DNA of 64,000 nt from the NCBI RefSeq assembly GCF_900099965.1, contig NZ_FNDJ01000011.1, positions 62,001 through 126,000 on the forward strand, given 5' to 3'. The position numbers and the translations under genes are program-made. This DNA is from Nonomuraea jiangxiensis. GTDB lineage: Bacteria > Actinomycetota > Actinomycetes > Streptosporangiales > Streptosporangiaceae. Below the pieces are notes generated by a model. The model made no database searches. It was not told the origin of the DNA and saw only the letters and a program-made list of their open reading frames with translations. Shown here one piece after another: positions 25,056 through 35,101 of the stretch (within the stretch, counting starts at the first letter, position 1; each line of letters begins with the position of its first letter).

Positions 25056-25546
25056 CGGACGGCGAGCCAGACGTGGCCGGAGCCGCGCGTACGGGTGAGC
25101 TGGATCTTCCAGCACCCGGCCCTGGGGAAGACGAACCCCGTGCCCCACTCGTCGCCCGGCCGTCGCCAGGTCGAACCTTCGTGTTCCTCCGGCCCCCAGA
25201 GCAGCTTGGCGGCGGTCCCGTCGGGGAGCGTGGCCTCGACCCGCACCGGTCCCTCACCCGTCATCCGCCACACGATCTTGGTCTGCTCGCCCCGTCTGAT
25301 CGGCGGGGCGCCGACGAACAGCAGCCCCCACAGCGTGGCGTCCCGAGCCGTCCCCCGCACCTCCGGGAACCCCGCCCCCGTGAGCACCTGGGAGCTGTCG
25401 CACCCGGCCTTGGTGATCATCGGAGTCGGGGTGGCGGGGGATGGCGCGGCAGAGCCCCGGGCTGCCACCGGTGCCTCCACGGCACATCCAGCCATCCCGG
25501 CCGCCACGAGAACGGCGGCCGCCACCCGAACCATCGACACTCTCAT
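25052..25546 (-). CDS. Small secreted lipoprotein of unknown function
   Basis: Exported lipoprotein of 164 aa. The signal peptide MRVSMVRVAAAVLVAAGMAG is followed by the lipidated Cys 21. The mature part is a single beta-rich domain with a possible disulfide (KAGCDSS and RAGCWKIQ) and the end GHVWLAVR. I recognise no family. Its Shine-Dalgarno AGGAGG lies inside one arm of a long hairpin (25548-25590), so translation may be controlled. It is 54 bp downstream of the CocE-like gene on the same strand. Confidence 0.75.
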   Translation of the reverse strand: MRVSMVRVAAAVLVAAGMAGCAVEAPVAARGSAAPSPATPTPMITKAGCDSSQVLTGAGFPEVRGTARDATLWGLLFVGAPPIRRGEQTKIVWRMTGEGPVRVEATLPDGTAAKLLWGPEEHEGSTWRRPGDEWGTGFVFPRAGCWKIQLTRTRGSGHVWLAVR

Positions 25547-25547
25547 C

Positions 25548-25590
25548 GAACCTCCTCGCCCTGACTACTCCCGATCAGGGCAGGAGGTTC
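25548..25590 (-). promoter_or_regulatory. Long hairpin between CocE-like and lipoprotein genes, covers the Shine-Dalgarno
   Basis: Outer arms GAACCTCCT (25548-25556) and AGGAGGTTC (25582-25590) and inner arms CCCTGA (25559-25564) and TCAGGG (25575-25580) stack around a ten-base loop. In the minus-strand transcript the 3' arm holds the lipoprotein's Shine-Dalgarno. It could be the CocE terminator, a translational switch, or both. Confidence 0.65.
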
Positions 25591-25600
25591 CAACGCTTCA

Positions 25601-27250
25601 TCAGTGGTTGTCCGGGGTGGGTGCGTCATCGTCCAGCACGGGCAGCGTCAGCATCGACGGACGGCCGGCGTCCTGGAAGACCTCGAACCGCGTGGTCCGG
25701 GTCCGCACGGCCCGTCCCACCGGCTCCCCGGTCCCGTGATTGCGCGCGAACCGGGGAAACGCCCCGCCCGCCACCTGCACCCTCAGCCGGTGCCCGAGCT
25801 TGAACCGGTATCCCGTCGGGTGCAACTCGACCTCCACCTTGACCTCTCCCGTCTCCGAGGGCAGCCGGACGATGCCGTCCGTGACGTTGCGCGACACCCC
25901 GGCCAGGTCGACGTCGCACAGCCGGACGAAGAGGTCGGCGTGGCCGGTGTCGGTGCGGACGTACACGGTCGCCGTGACGGGACCGACCAGGTCGAGGTCG
26001 CGGGGCAGCGGCTGGCCCGTGTAGACCAGCACGTCGGAGCGGAGCTCGGTCTGCCGGTTGTCGCGCTGCTTCGACTGCCGCACGTCCAGCAGTGGCCCGC
26101 CGCTGGACCGGGTGGGATGGGCGGGGTCGTACGTGAACGTGGCCGAAGCGCTCCCGTCGGGCGGCGACTCCCAGCCGAGCCCCCGATGGGGCAGCAGGTA
26201 GAGCGACGTGGGCGTGGACTGCGCGGGCGGCCACCGGTCGAAGTCGAGCCACCGCCCGGCCCGCTGCAGGTAGAGCCGTACGGGGGAGCGGTTCGTCGGG
26301 GTGGGGCCGTCGAGCAGGTGGGCAGAGAGCCAGGACACCTGGTCGATCAGCAGCGCCCGGATCGCGTCCAGGTCGTGGCCCCACGGCCCGATCACGATCC
26401 GGCTGTGCCGCCCGGCCTCCCGCAAGGCCGCGAAGTCGCGTAGCTGCGCGGGCAGGAACAGGTCCCACCACCCGGTGACCATGCTCGTCGGCGTCGACAA
26501 CTTGGCCAGGGCGGAGTTGTGCTCGGTGCCCGACCAGAAGTCGTCCCCCGGTTCGGCATGACCCGTCACCTCACGCAGGAACGGCACCTCCTTGCCGATC
26601 GCCGCCACGTCGGACGTGCTGATCGGCACGTGCGCCATGGCCCGGCGCAACCGGCGCTGCCGCCTTGGGTCCGGCAGCAGGCCGCCCAGCCGCGCCTCCT
26701 CCTGCGTGCCGATCAGGGCCGCCCAGGTCAGCATGTTGTGCAGGGCGAGCACCCCGCCCGGGTAGAACGACGTGGTGAACTCGCTGGCCGTGATCCCCAG
26801 GCACATCGCCTCCAGCGGCGGATCGAGGTAGGGACCGACCGCCCACTGCGTGTACCCCAGATAACTGGCCCCCGTCATCGCCAGCTTCCCGTCACACCAT
26901 GGCTGCTCCCGCAGCCAGGCGGCCGTGGCCAGCCCGTCGTCCCTCTCCTGGTGGAAGGCCGAGAACCGCCCGCCGGAACCGAAGGTGCCCCGGGTGTCCT
27001 GCACCACCACCTGCATGCCACGCCTGGCCAGCACCCCCGCGATGCCCTTGCTCAGGAGCTGGTGCTTGCCGTACGGGGTGCGCACCAGCACCACGGGCAG
27101 CGGCCCGGCCCCGCGCGGGCGATAACGGTCGGCCGACAACACCACACCGTCCGGCATCGGCACGTCCAGGCCCCGGGTGACCTCGATCGCCGGGGTCGTG
27201 GCCTTCGGAAGCCCGAGGAATCGGTCGAACAGCCTGCTGAGCACGCTCAT
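25601..27250 (-). CDS. CocE/NonD family X-Pro dipeptidyl-peptidase-like hydrolase
   Basis: Alpha/beta hydrolase of 549 aa of the CocE/NonD group. N-terminal hydrolase domain with MPDGVVLSADRYRP, RTPYGK, VVVQDTRGTFGSGG and the nucleophile in MTGASYLGYTQW (GxSYxG). The C-terminal jelly-roll starts near residue 350 and ends VQVAGGAFPRFARN. ATG 27250 has AAGGAT upstream. No signal peptide, so probably cytoplasmic. Family substrates are acyl esters or amides (cocaine esterase, glutaryl acylase, Xaa-Pro peptides); the actual one is unknown. Confidence 0.9.
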   Translation of the reverse strand: MSVLSRLFDRFLGLPKATTPAIEVTRGLDVPMPDGVVLSADRYRPRGAGPLPVVLVRTPYGKHQLLSKGIAGVLARRGMQVVVQDTRGTFGSGGRFSAFHQERDDGLATAAWLREQPWCDGKLAMTGASYLGYTQWAVGPYLDPPLEAMCLGITASEFTTSFYPGGVLALHNMLTWAALIGTQEEARLGGLLPDPRRQRRLRRAMAHVPISTSDVAAIGKEVPFLREVTGHAEPGDDFWSGTEHNSALAKLSTPTSMVTGWWDLFLPAQLRDFAALREAGRHSRIVIGPWGHDLDAIRALLIDQVSWLSAHLLDGPTPTNRSPVRLYLQRAGRWLDFDRWPPAQSTPTSLYLLPHRGLGWESPPDGSASATFTYDPAHPTRSSGGPLLDVRQSKQRDNRQTELRSDVLVYTGQPLPRDLDLVGPVTATVYVRTDTGHADLFVRLCDVDLAGVSRNVTDGIVRLPSETGEVKVEVELHPTGYRFKLGHRLRVQVAGGAFPRFARNHGTGEPVGRAVRTRTTRFEVFQDAGRPSMLTLPVLDDDAPTPDNH

Positions 27251-27375
27251 GGCAGATCCTTTCGCTCCGACCCCCAGCGTACGATGATCTACCCGACCGG
27301 GCACCGCGCCAAGAACTCATCCCCAAGCCGATGATTTTTCACCTGCACGCGGGTCCTCATCCACGAGGAGGCGAT

Positions 27376-28767
27376 ATGCGCGAGGGTGGATGGATCTCAG
27401 CCAAGGGACCGGCCGACTTCACACAGCCGTGGCCCCGAACCACGAGCACCTGGCGACAAGCACAACCCCCACCGCCAAGCACCCGGGACAACACCCACCC
27501 CACAGGGACGAGCAACTCCCGAGGCACATGCCCCCAGACGGCGGCCGACCCGCAGGGCAGATGGCCTCAGTCGGCGGGCGGCTCGCAGGGTGCGTGGCCC
27601 GGGGCGGCGGGGGGCTCGCAGGGTGGGTGGCGCGGGGCGGTGGCCGACCCGCAAGGTGTGTGGCCCCGGGCGGCTGGCGCCTCTGATCGCGCGTGGCCCC
27701 AGGGGACCGACGCCCGCGTCCAGGCATCAGCCGACGAGGCGGACGAACCCGGGCGGGCGATCGCCAGGAGGGACCAGGCACCGGCCGGCGAAGCGGCCGA
27801 ACCCGGGCGACCAGCGGACCCCGAATGGGGGCCAGCGGGTGGGACTGGCGGCAGCGGACAGACAGCGGAGCCCGAGCAGACGCCTTCCAAGACGCCACCG
27901 CCTGAGAGGCCCCCGTCTGAGGGAGCCCCGTCTGAGGGGACGCCGTCCGGGAGAGCACCATCGAGGAGGGCACCATCCGCGACGGCGGAGTCCAGGCAGG
28001 GACCTTCGGGGAGGGCACCGTCCGGGAGGGCGGCATCCGAGAGGGCGGCGTCCGAGAGGGCGGCGTCCGAGAGGGCGGCGTCCGGGAGCGGGCCTACCAC
28101 GCAGGGGCCTGCCAGGCAGGGGTCTTTCGGGAGGGCGGGCGAGTGCGGGCGGGCGCCGGCCGACGCGGCCGCTGTCGCCGAGTACAGAAAGGCGATGATC
28201 GCAGGCACGGCTTTGCTCGAACGCGCGATCAACTACACACTCGGCAGCCTGCGCGTCGTGACCCCGGCCGCCCTCTGCCGCACCACGCCCTGCGCCGACT
28301 GGAACCTACAAGAGCTCCTAGACCACGTGAACGACGCTTTCCAGGCGCTCAGCGAGGCCGCCTCCGGCCAGATCACCCCAAACCCGCCGCCCCCTCACGC
28401 CCCCAACCCCAACCCGGCCCTCGCCCTCCGCGACGGCGCCAGAGAACTGCTCGGCCGCTGGACGGGCATGCTCACGAGCGATCCGATCCTCATCGCGGAC
28501 CGCCATCTGACGAGCCCCATGGTGGCCGCAGTCGGCGCGATCGAGATCACGATCCACGGCTGGGACGTCTCGAAAGCCTGCGGCGAGCACCACCCGATCC
28601 CCCCGCTCATGGCCGAGGAGTTGCTCGATCTGGCCCTCCTGTTCATCACGAGGTCGGACCGCCCGGCCAGATTCGCATCACCACTCACAGTCCCGCCATG
28701 CGCCCCCGCCCAGGACCATCTCCTCGCCTACCTCGGCCGCGACCCCGACTGGCGCCCCCACCCCTGA
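27376..28767 (+). CDS. DinB-like mycothiol-dependent maleylpyruvate isomerase-family protein with repeat-rich N-terminus
   Basis: Protein of 463 aa. Only about residues 270-463 form a recognisable domain: the DinB/mycothiol-dependent isomerase four-helix fold (TIGR03086-like), with CRTTPCADWNLQELLDHV and IEITIHGWDVSKA. The first 265 residues are low complexity: five 11-residue units around WP (27547-27711), then pentapeptides SGRAP/SERAA in tandem. ATG 27376 has GAGGAGG four bases upstream. If the extension is not translated, an internal start near residue 265 would give a normal-size protein. Substrate unknown. Confidence 0.7.
   Translation: MREGGWISAKGPADFTQPWPRTTSTWRQAQPPPPSTRDNTHPTGTSNSRGTCPQTAADPQGRWPQSAGGSQGAWPGAAGGSQGGWRGAVADPQGVWPRAAGASDRAWPQGTDARVQASADEADEPGRAIARRDQAPAGEAAEPGRPADPEWGPAGGTGGSGQTAEPEQTPSKTPPPERPPSEGAPSEGTPSGRAPSRRAPSATAESRQGPSGRAPSGRAASERAASERAASERAASGSGPTTQGPARQGSFGRAGECGRAPADAAAVAEYRKAMIAGTALLERAINYTLGSLRVVTPAALCRTTPCADWNLQELLDHVNDAFQALSEAASGQITPNPPPPHAPNPNPALALRDGARELLGRWTGMLTSDPILIADRHLTSPMVAAVGAIEITIHGWDVSKACGEHHPIPPLMAEELLDLALLFITRSDRPARFASPLTVPPCAPAQDHLLAYLGRDPDWRPHP
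27547..27711 (+). repeat. 33-bp tandem repeats (five degenerate units) in coding sequence
   Basis: Five 33-bp units encode undecapeptides of the form DPQGRWPQSAG, GSQGAWPGAAG, GSQGGWRGAVA and DPQGVWPRAAG, with one more degenerate unit. The reading frame is kept. Confidence 0.75.
28009..28083 (+). repeat. 15-bp tandem repeats in coding sequence
   Basis: Five 15-bp units (GAGAGGGCGGCGTCC and variants); the last three are identical. More degenerate units extend back to about 27910. They encode SERAA/SGRAA pentapeptides. Confidence 0.85.
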
Positions 28768-29136
28768 CCAGCCGACACACCCGACCGCGCGCGAGGAACT
28801 CCACCCCACCCCGCATTTCCGGCCAACACGCCGTACGATCATCCTGTACGCCAAGCCATGCCACTCATCCAGCCGCACCTCTCCGCCGAAATTCACATGT
28901 TCGGCCGACACGCTGAAAAGCGCGAAGGGCCCACCGGCCACCATTCCGACCACGGCGCCAGGGGCACGAAACCGTCCGGCCCGGTCAGCGGACACCCAGG
29001 CCGACCACCGCGACCAGGCCGCTCAACGTGGTGGCGACGACCGTTCTTCGTGCGGCCGTCGCCACCACCACACCCTCCCGCCGACGCCACCATCACCACA
29101 CCCCCTCGCTGACACCACCCACCCAGCCCTCCACCA

Positions 29137-29236
29137 GGCCGCACTACGGCCCCCACCCGGCCGCACTACGGCCCCCACCCGGCCGCACTACGGCCCCCAC
29201 CCGGCCCTCCACCAGCCGCACTACGGCCCCCACCCC
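29137..29236. repeat. 22-bp tandem repeat, three perfect units plus one displaced
   Basis: Units at 29137-29158, 29159-29180 and 29181-29202 are identical and begin GGCCGCACTACGGCCC. A fourth copy at 29215-29236 follows a 12-base insertion. Confidence 0.9.
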
Positions 29237-29583
29237 GAAAAGCCACCAGGCCCAACCCAGCCCCGCTACCACGCCGCACCCACAGCCCCCACCGCGCAAT
29301 GCCCCCACCACGCGCGCTCAGGTCCCCACCGCGCCTGCACTCACGAGGCCCCACGGGCACTCAGCCTCCACCACGCCCGCACGCAGGCCCCATTACGCCC
29401 GCACTCACAACGCCACGCCACCGGGCCCAACCCAGCCCCTCACCACGCCGCACTCATGGCCCCCCGCCACGCAACGCTCCACCAACGCGGGCGCTCAGCC
29501 CCACCACGCCCGCAGCCACGACGCCACCCCGCCGCACCCACGACACTCGCACTCGCGAGGGCACCCGGTGGCACCCACGACCC

Positions 29584-29745
29584 CACTACGCTCGCACTCG
29601 CGACGCCGCTGGGCGGGACTCGGGCCCGCACTACGCTCGCGCTCACGAGGCCACGGGCGGCACCCACGCCCGCACTACGCCTGCACTCACGACGCCGCTG
29701 GGCGGGACTCGGGCCCGCACTACGCTCGCACTCTCACGACGCCAC
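29584..29745. repeat. 45-bp tandem repeat family
   Basis: Units start CACTACGC at 29584, 29629, 29673 and 29718. The first and third are nearly identical over 45 bp. The second (44 bp) is a diverged variant, and the fourth is truncated. Confidence 0.85.
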
Positions 29746-29940
29746 CAGGCCGCACGCACGACGCCACCACGCAACGCTCCTGGGCCTCACCACACAACGC
29801 GCCACCACGCCGCACTAACGACCTCGCCCGAGTACATGCACGACCTCGCCCGAGCACACGCACGACCCCGCCCAAGCCACGCTTATGACCCTGCGACGCA
29901 ACGTTCCTGAGCCCCCGCTCACGCCACGCTCACGTCCCTG

Positions 29941-29985
29941 CAACGCCGCCAGTTGGGCATCCCCTGAGCGGCGGGAGTGGCGTTG
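29941..29985. other. Imperfect inverted repeat at the edge of the repeat region
   Basis: CAACGCC (29941-29947) pairs with GGCGTTG (29979-29985), and CGCCGC (29944-29949) can alternatively pair with GCGGCG (29968-29973). It marks the point where the C/A-rich tract ends. Function unknown. Confidence 0.3.
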
Positions 29986-30407
29986 GCGAGGGTGAGTGGG
30001 GTGGGCGCCCACAAGAGGGCGTGGCGGGCCGAGGGGCGCCGCTTGTCCCGGCGCGGGCTCAGCGCGGGCCCACGACGTCGTGCCACCATCGTTGCGGCGG
30101 ATCGCGAGGAACGTCGGTCGCGAGCGCAGCGAGGGTTGCGCTGTCCGCGACCGGCACGGCGAGCGCGCGGGCATCGGCGGACGTGTTACCGCGTGCAGGC
30201 TAGCGGGGTACGGGCCAATGACAGCCGCGCGTGAGGTGTCGCCGGTATGGGGTGCTGTAGCGCGCATCTCCCGAACTGCCGGCACGAAGCTCACCCAGAG
30301 CGGCCCCTACCTGACGGCAGACGTGCGGCCCGGCGGTAGGCGTGCGGCCCCCCGCCGCCGGTAGGCGTGCCGCCTCACTCCCACGGAGGGGTGCGATCCC
30401 ATCCCCG

Positions 30408-30709
30408 CGGTGGGTGTGCGGCCCTCGCCTCACGGTGGGCGTGCGATCCCAGCCCCCCGGTGGGTGTGCGGCCCTCGCCTCACGGTGGGCGTGCGATCCC
30501 AATCCCACGGTGGGTGTGCGGCCGGCCCTTGCCTCACGGTAGGCGTGCCATCCCAGCGCCACGGTGGTGTGCGGCCCTCGCCTTAGGTAGGCGTGCCATC
30601 CCAGCCCCACGGTAGGTGTGCGGCCCCCGCCTCATAGTGGGTGTGCGACCCCAATCCCACAGTAGGTGTGCGGACCCCGTACCACAGTAGGCGTTCTGGC
30701 CCCGCGCAG
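30408..30709. repeat. 50-bp minisatellite built of two alternating 25-bp halves
   Basis: About six units. The units at 30408-30457 and 30458-30507 are almost identical; later ones (from 30508, 30562, 30610 and 30660) are diverged. Each unit has a half beginning CGGTGGGTGTGCGGCC and a half beginning CGGTGGGCGTGCGATC. Degenerate half-units extend to about 30330 and 30735. The array ends close to the recQ stop codon at 30750. Confidence 0.85.
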
Positions 30710-30749
30710 CGGTAGGCGGGCGTTGGTCGCCTCCGTGGTGGGACGGGCC

Positions 30750-32567
<1,818 letters not shown>

Positions 32568-32675
32568 GCGGCTACCTTACGTGTTCGGCGGGCGGGGCAT
32601 CGCCGGTTAGGCAGCGGGTTCGCCGTCGGCGATCGGCGCCCGGACCCGGGTGCTCCCATGCTCGCACACGGCCGA

Positions 32676-33872
32676 TCAGGCGGGCGCCTCCTCGGCCCGG
32701 TCGCCCCGATCGTAGGCGACCAGGGACAACGCGCCCAGCGCGCACGCCGCCGCCACCGCCGCCATGACCGCCGGATACCCCACGAACTGCGCGATCCCGG
32801 CCGCCAGCAGCGGCGCGACCGCCTTGGCCACCGTGATCGGCAACGCGAGCGCCCCGCTCAACGACGCGTACGCGGTGCTCCCGTACCGGCCGGTCAGCAG
32901 CGCGGGCCGGGCGATCGTCCCCACCCCGAACCCCAGCCCGAACAGCACCACGGCCGCCACGGCACCCGGCACGCTCCGGCCGACCAGCGGCAGCAGCACC
33001 GCCGCCAGCCCCTGCAGCCCGAACATGACCGCCGTGACCAACGCCACCCGCCACCGGGCCTGCAGCCCCGTGGTCACCAGCCGCCCGGTCACCGACAGCA
33101 CCCCGAGCAGCCCGGCCACGCTCGCGGCGAACACCGGCCGATGGCCCAGCGCGATCAGGTACGTGACCAGGAGCACCCCCATCACCGCCACCGCGCCCGT
33201 CTGCGTCAGGAAGGCCGCCGCCAGCAGCCAGAAGGGCCGCTCGCGCACGGCGGTCCCCACGATCTGCCGCCGGTCACCGGAGCCGGCCACCGGCCGGTGG
33301 CGTACGGCCAGCCCGTGCAGGGGCACGGCGACCACCGCGTACCCGGCGGCCAGCAGGACCAGCGCCTGCCGCCACCCGTACCGGTCGACCAGGAACCCCG
33401 TCAGCGGCAGGAAGATGCTCGACGCGAACCCCGCCACCACCGTCACCGCCAGCAGCGCCCGCGCCCGCCGCGCCGCGTCGAACCAGGCCACGATCACCGC
33501 GAACGCCGCCTCGTACAGCACCATCGCCGAGGCCACCCCCAGCACCCCGCACACCACGTACAGCTGCGCCACCGAGCTCACCTGCGACCAGGCCAGCACC
33601 GCCAGCGACCCCAGCACGGAGCCCGCCGTCATCAGCCCGCGCCCGCCGCGCCGGTCCAGCAGCCGCCCGATGGCGGGCGCCACCAGCCCCGACACGAGCA
33701 CGGCCAGCGTGATCGCCCCGGTGAGCTGCGCGACCCCGGCGTCCAGGTCCTCGGACATCGGCGGAATGAAGACGGAAAAGGCGTAATAGAGAACGCCGTA
33801 TCCGGCGGTCTGCGTGATCGCGAGTGCGCCGATCAACCGAGCGGGCGACTTCAGCTCGGGTGTGGCGATCAC
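32676..33872 (-). CDS. MFS transporter (about 12 membrane segments)
   Basis: Major facilitator superfamily permease of 398 aa. The loop between segments 2 and 3 (GRLLDRRGGRGLM) matches the MFS signature, repeated weakly in the second half (GRLVTTGLQARW). The likely start is GTG 33872; the upstream region has no clear Shine-Dalgarno. The C-terminus is a short acidic cytoplasmic tail. It is divergent from an SDR gene across 98 bp containing the palindrome TTCCCGGGAA. Substrate unknown; the single-operon layout does not say uptake or efflux. Confidence 0.88.
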   Translation of the reverse strand: MIATPELKSPARLIGALAITQTAGYGVLYYAFSVFIPPMSEDLDAGVAQLTGAITLAVLVSGLVAPAIGRLLDRRGGRGLMTAGSVLGSLAVLAWSQVSSVAQLYVVCGVLGVASAMVLYEAAFAVIVAWFDAARRARALLAVTVVAGFASSIFLPLTGFLVDRYGWRQALVLLAAGYAVVAVPLHGLAVRHRPVAGSGDRRQIVGTAVRERPFWLLAAAFLTQTGAVAVMGVLLVTYLIALGHRPVFAASVAGLLGVLSVTGRLVTTGLQARWRVALVTAVMFGLQGLAAVLLPLVGRSVPGAVAAVVLFGLGFGVGTIARPALLTGRYGSTAYASLSGALALPITVAKAVAPLLAAGIAQFVGYPAVMAAVAAACALGALSLVAYDRGDRAEEAPA

Positions 33873-33937
33873 GCTTGGAATGGTTCCCGTTCACTCTCCG
33901 GAAATACGGTGATAAAGGTCACTATGATTGGCCGGAT

Positions 33938-33947
33938 TTCCCGGGAA
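33938..33947. promoter_or_regulatory. 10-bp perfect palindrome between MFS and SDR genes
   Basis: TTCCCGGGAA lies about 11 bp upstream of a -10-like TAACGT (33958-33963) for the SDR gene. It could be an operator for the divergent pair, though no regulator gene is adjacent. Confidence 0.35.
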
Positions 33948-33970
33948 TATCGCACAATAACGTCGTTCCC

Positions 33971-34732
33971 ATGACTCTTTCCTATGTGGTGACCGGTGGC
34001 GGGCGTGGCATCGGGAAGGCCGTGGTCGAACGGTTGCTCGGCGAGCGGAACACCGTCGTCGCCCTCGAACGCGACCCCGACGCCCTGGCCTGGGCCGGCC
34101 CCAGGGTCATCCCCCTGATCGGGGACGCGGCCGACGAGGAGGTCGCCGCCCGGGCCGCCGACCTGGCCGCGCGGGCGGGCACGCTGGCGGGCTGGGTCAA
34201 CAACGCGGCCGTCTTCCGCGACGCCTCCCTCCACACGGCCCCGATCGCCGAGGTCAGAGCCCTGATCGCGGCGAACCTCGATCTCGCCGTCGTGGGCTGC
34301 GCCACCGCAGTCCGCCACTTCCTGCGCTCAGGTACGCCCGGCGCCATCGTCAACGTCACCTCCCATCAGGCCACCAGGCCGGTCCCCGGCAGCCTGCCCT
34401 ACTCGACCGCCAAGGCCGCCGTCGAGGGCCTGACCAGGGCACTGGCCGTCGAGTACGGCAGGCGCGGCATCCGGGTCAACGCCGTGGCGCCGGGATCGGT
34501 GGCCACGGAGCGGTACGAGGCGTTCCTGGCCGCGCAGACCCCGGAGGCGGCCGGGGCCGTCGAGGAGCAACTGGCGACGCTGCACCCCCTGGGCCGCGTC
34601 GCCGTGCCCGCCGAGGTGGCCTCCGTCGTGGCCCACCTCCTGTCGGACGAGGCCGCCTTCGTCAACGGCGCGACCATCCCGGTGGACGGCGGCCGGACGG
34701 TGCTCGGACTCGATCCCGAAGCGCGGGAATGA
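33971..34732 (+). CDS. Short-chain dehydrogenase/reductase
   Basis: Classical SDR of 253 aa. The cofactor motif is TGGGRGIG at about residues 8-15, NNAA is at about 76-79, and the catalytic YSTAK is at about 144-148. The C-terminal VNGATIPVDGG is typical. The ATG at 33971 lies seven bases after TAACGT without a Shine-Dalgarno, so it is probably leaderless. Divergent from the MFS gene, so substrate export or import and reduction may be linked. Coenzyme preference and substrate are not clear. Confidence 0.92.
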   Translation: MTLSYVVTGGGRGIGKAVVERLLGERNTVVALERDPDALAWAGPRVIPLIGDAADEEVAARAADLAARAGTLAGWVNNAAVFRDASLHTAPIAEVRALIAANLDLAVVGCATAVRHFLRSGTPGAIVNVTSHQATRPVPGSLPYSTAKAAVEGLTRALAVEYGRRGIRVNAVAPGSVATERYEAFLAAQTPEAAGAVEEQLATLHPLGRVAVPAEVASVVAHLLSDEAAFVNGATIPVDGGRTVLGLDPEARE

Positions 34733-34744
34733 AAACCGTTGTCG
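34730..34744 (+). promoter_or_regulatory. Candidate Zur box before rpmE2
   Basis: TGAAAACCGTTGTCG matches a symmetrical TGAAAACnGTTTTCA at all but two positions outside the centre. It overlaps the SDR stop codon and ends 17 bp before the rpmE2 start. Zinc-free ribosomal protein paralogs are commonly repressed by Zur in actinobacteria. Confidence 0.45.
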
Positions 34745-34760
34745 CTCGGTTCAAGGGGAC

Positions 34761-35006
34761 ATGAAGAAGAACCTGCACCCCGCGTACCGGCCGGTCGTCT
34801 TCCGCGACCCGAGCGCCGGATTCGCCTTCCTGACCCGCTCGACCCTGACCAGTGACAGGACGATCGAGTGGGAGGACGGCAGGACGTACCCGGTCATCGA
34901 CGTGGACGTGTCGTCGGCGAGCCACCCCTTCTATACGGGCCGTGGCCGCATCCTCGACACCGCCGGCCGCGTCGAGCGCTTCAACCAGCGCTACGGCAAG
35001 CGCTGA
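34761..35006 (+). CDS. rpmE2: Type B 50S ribosomal protein L31 (zinc-independent)
   Basis: Ribosomal protein of 81 aa. MKKNLHPAYRPVVFRD at the N-terminus and SHPFYTGRGRILDTAGRVER at the C-terminus identify L31 type B. It has no cysteine, so it is the zinc-free paralog that replaces the CxxC form under zinc starvation. ATG 34761 follows AAGGGG. A candidate Zur box lies immediately upstream, and a strong terminator with TTTT follows. No other zinc-response gene is adjacent. Confidence 0.95.
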   Translation: MKKNLHPAYRPVVFRDPSAGFAFLTRSTLTSDRTIEWEDGRTYPVIDVDVSSASHPFYTGRGRILDTAGRVERFNQRYGKR

Positions 35007-35031
35007 CCGCACCCACCCGCAGTTGCGATCA

Positions 35032-35079
35032 CCCCTGTCCGCCCGGCGAGGACGAGCCGCCGGCGCGGGCAGGGGTTTT
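35032..35079 (+). terminator. Intrinsic terminator after rpmE2
   Basis: CCCCTG (35032-35037) pairs with CAGGGG (35070-35075), and most of the GC-rich interior also pairs with one bulge. TTTT follows at 35076-35079. Confidence 0.8.
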
Positions 35080-35101
35080 CGACGGCCAGGAGGCCGGCAT
35101 C

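Larger units (their letters stand above)
28768..30749. other. Nearly 2 kb without a convincing gene; low-complexity and tandemly repeated
   Basis: The + strand from about 29000 to 29930 is strongly C- and A-rich, with few T bases and many CCACC, CACGC and CACTACG words. From 30360 onward it switches to G/T-rich minisatellite DNA. Open frames cross it on both strands, but their proteins are only Pro/Thr/His/Arg low complexity, with no Shine-Dalgarno or domain. Perfect 22-bp repeats, a 45-bp repeat family and a 50-bp repeat array lie inside. It separates the DinB-like gene from the 3' end of recQ. Confidence 0.75.

Noticed and set aside
29028..29910. Two overlapping Pro/Thr/His-rich open frames in the C-rich region
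   Set aside because: They exist because the strand almost lacks T and hence stops; no Shine-Dalgarno, no domain, and neither frame is favoured.
30408..30709. Repeat array considered as a CRISPR
   Set aside because: Units are head-to-tail with no unique spacers, and no cas gene is nearby.
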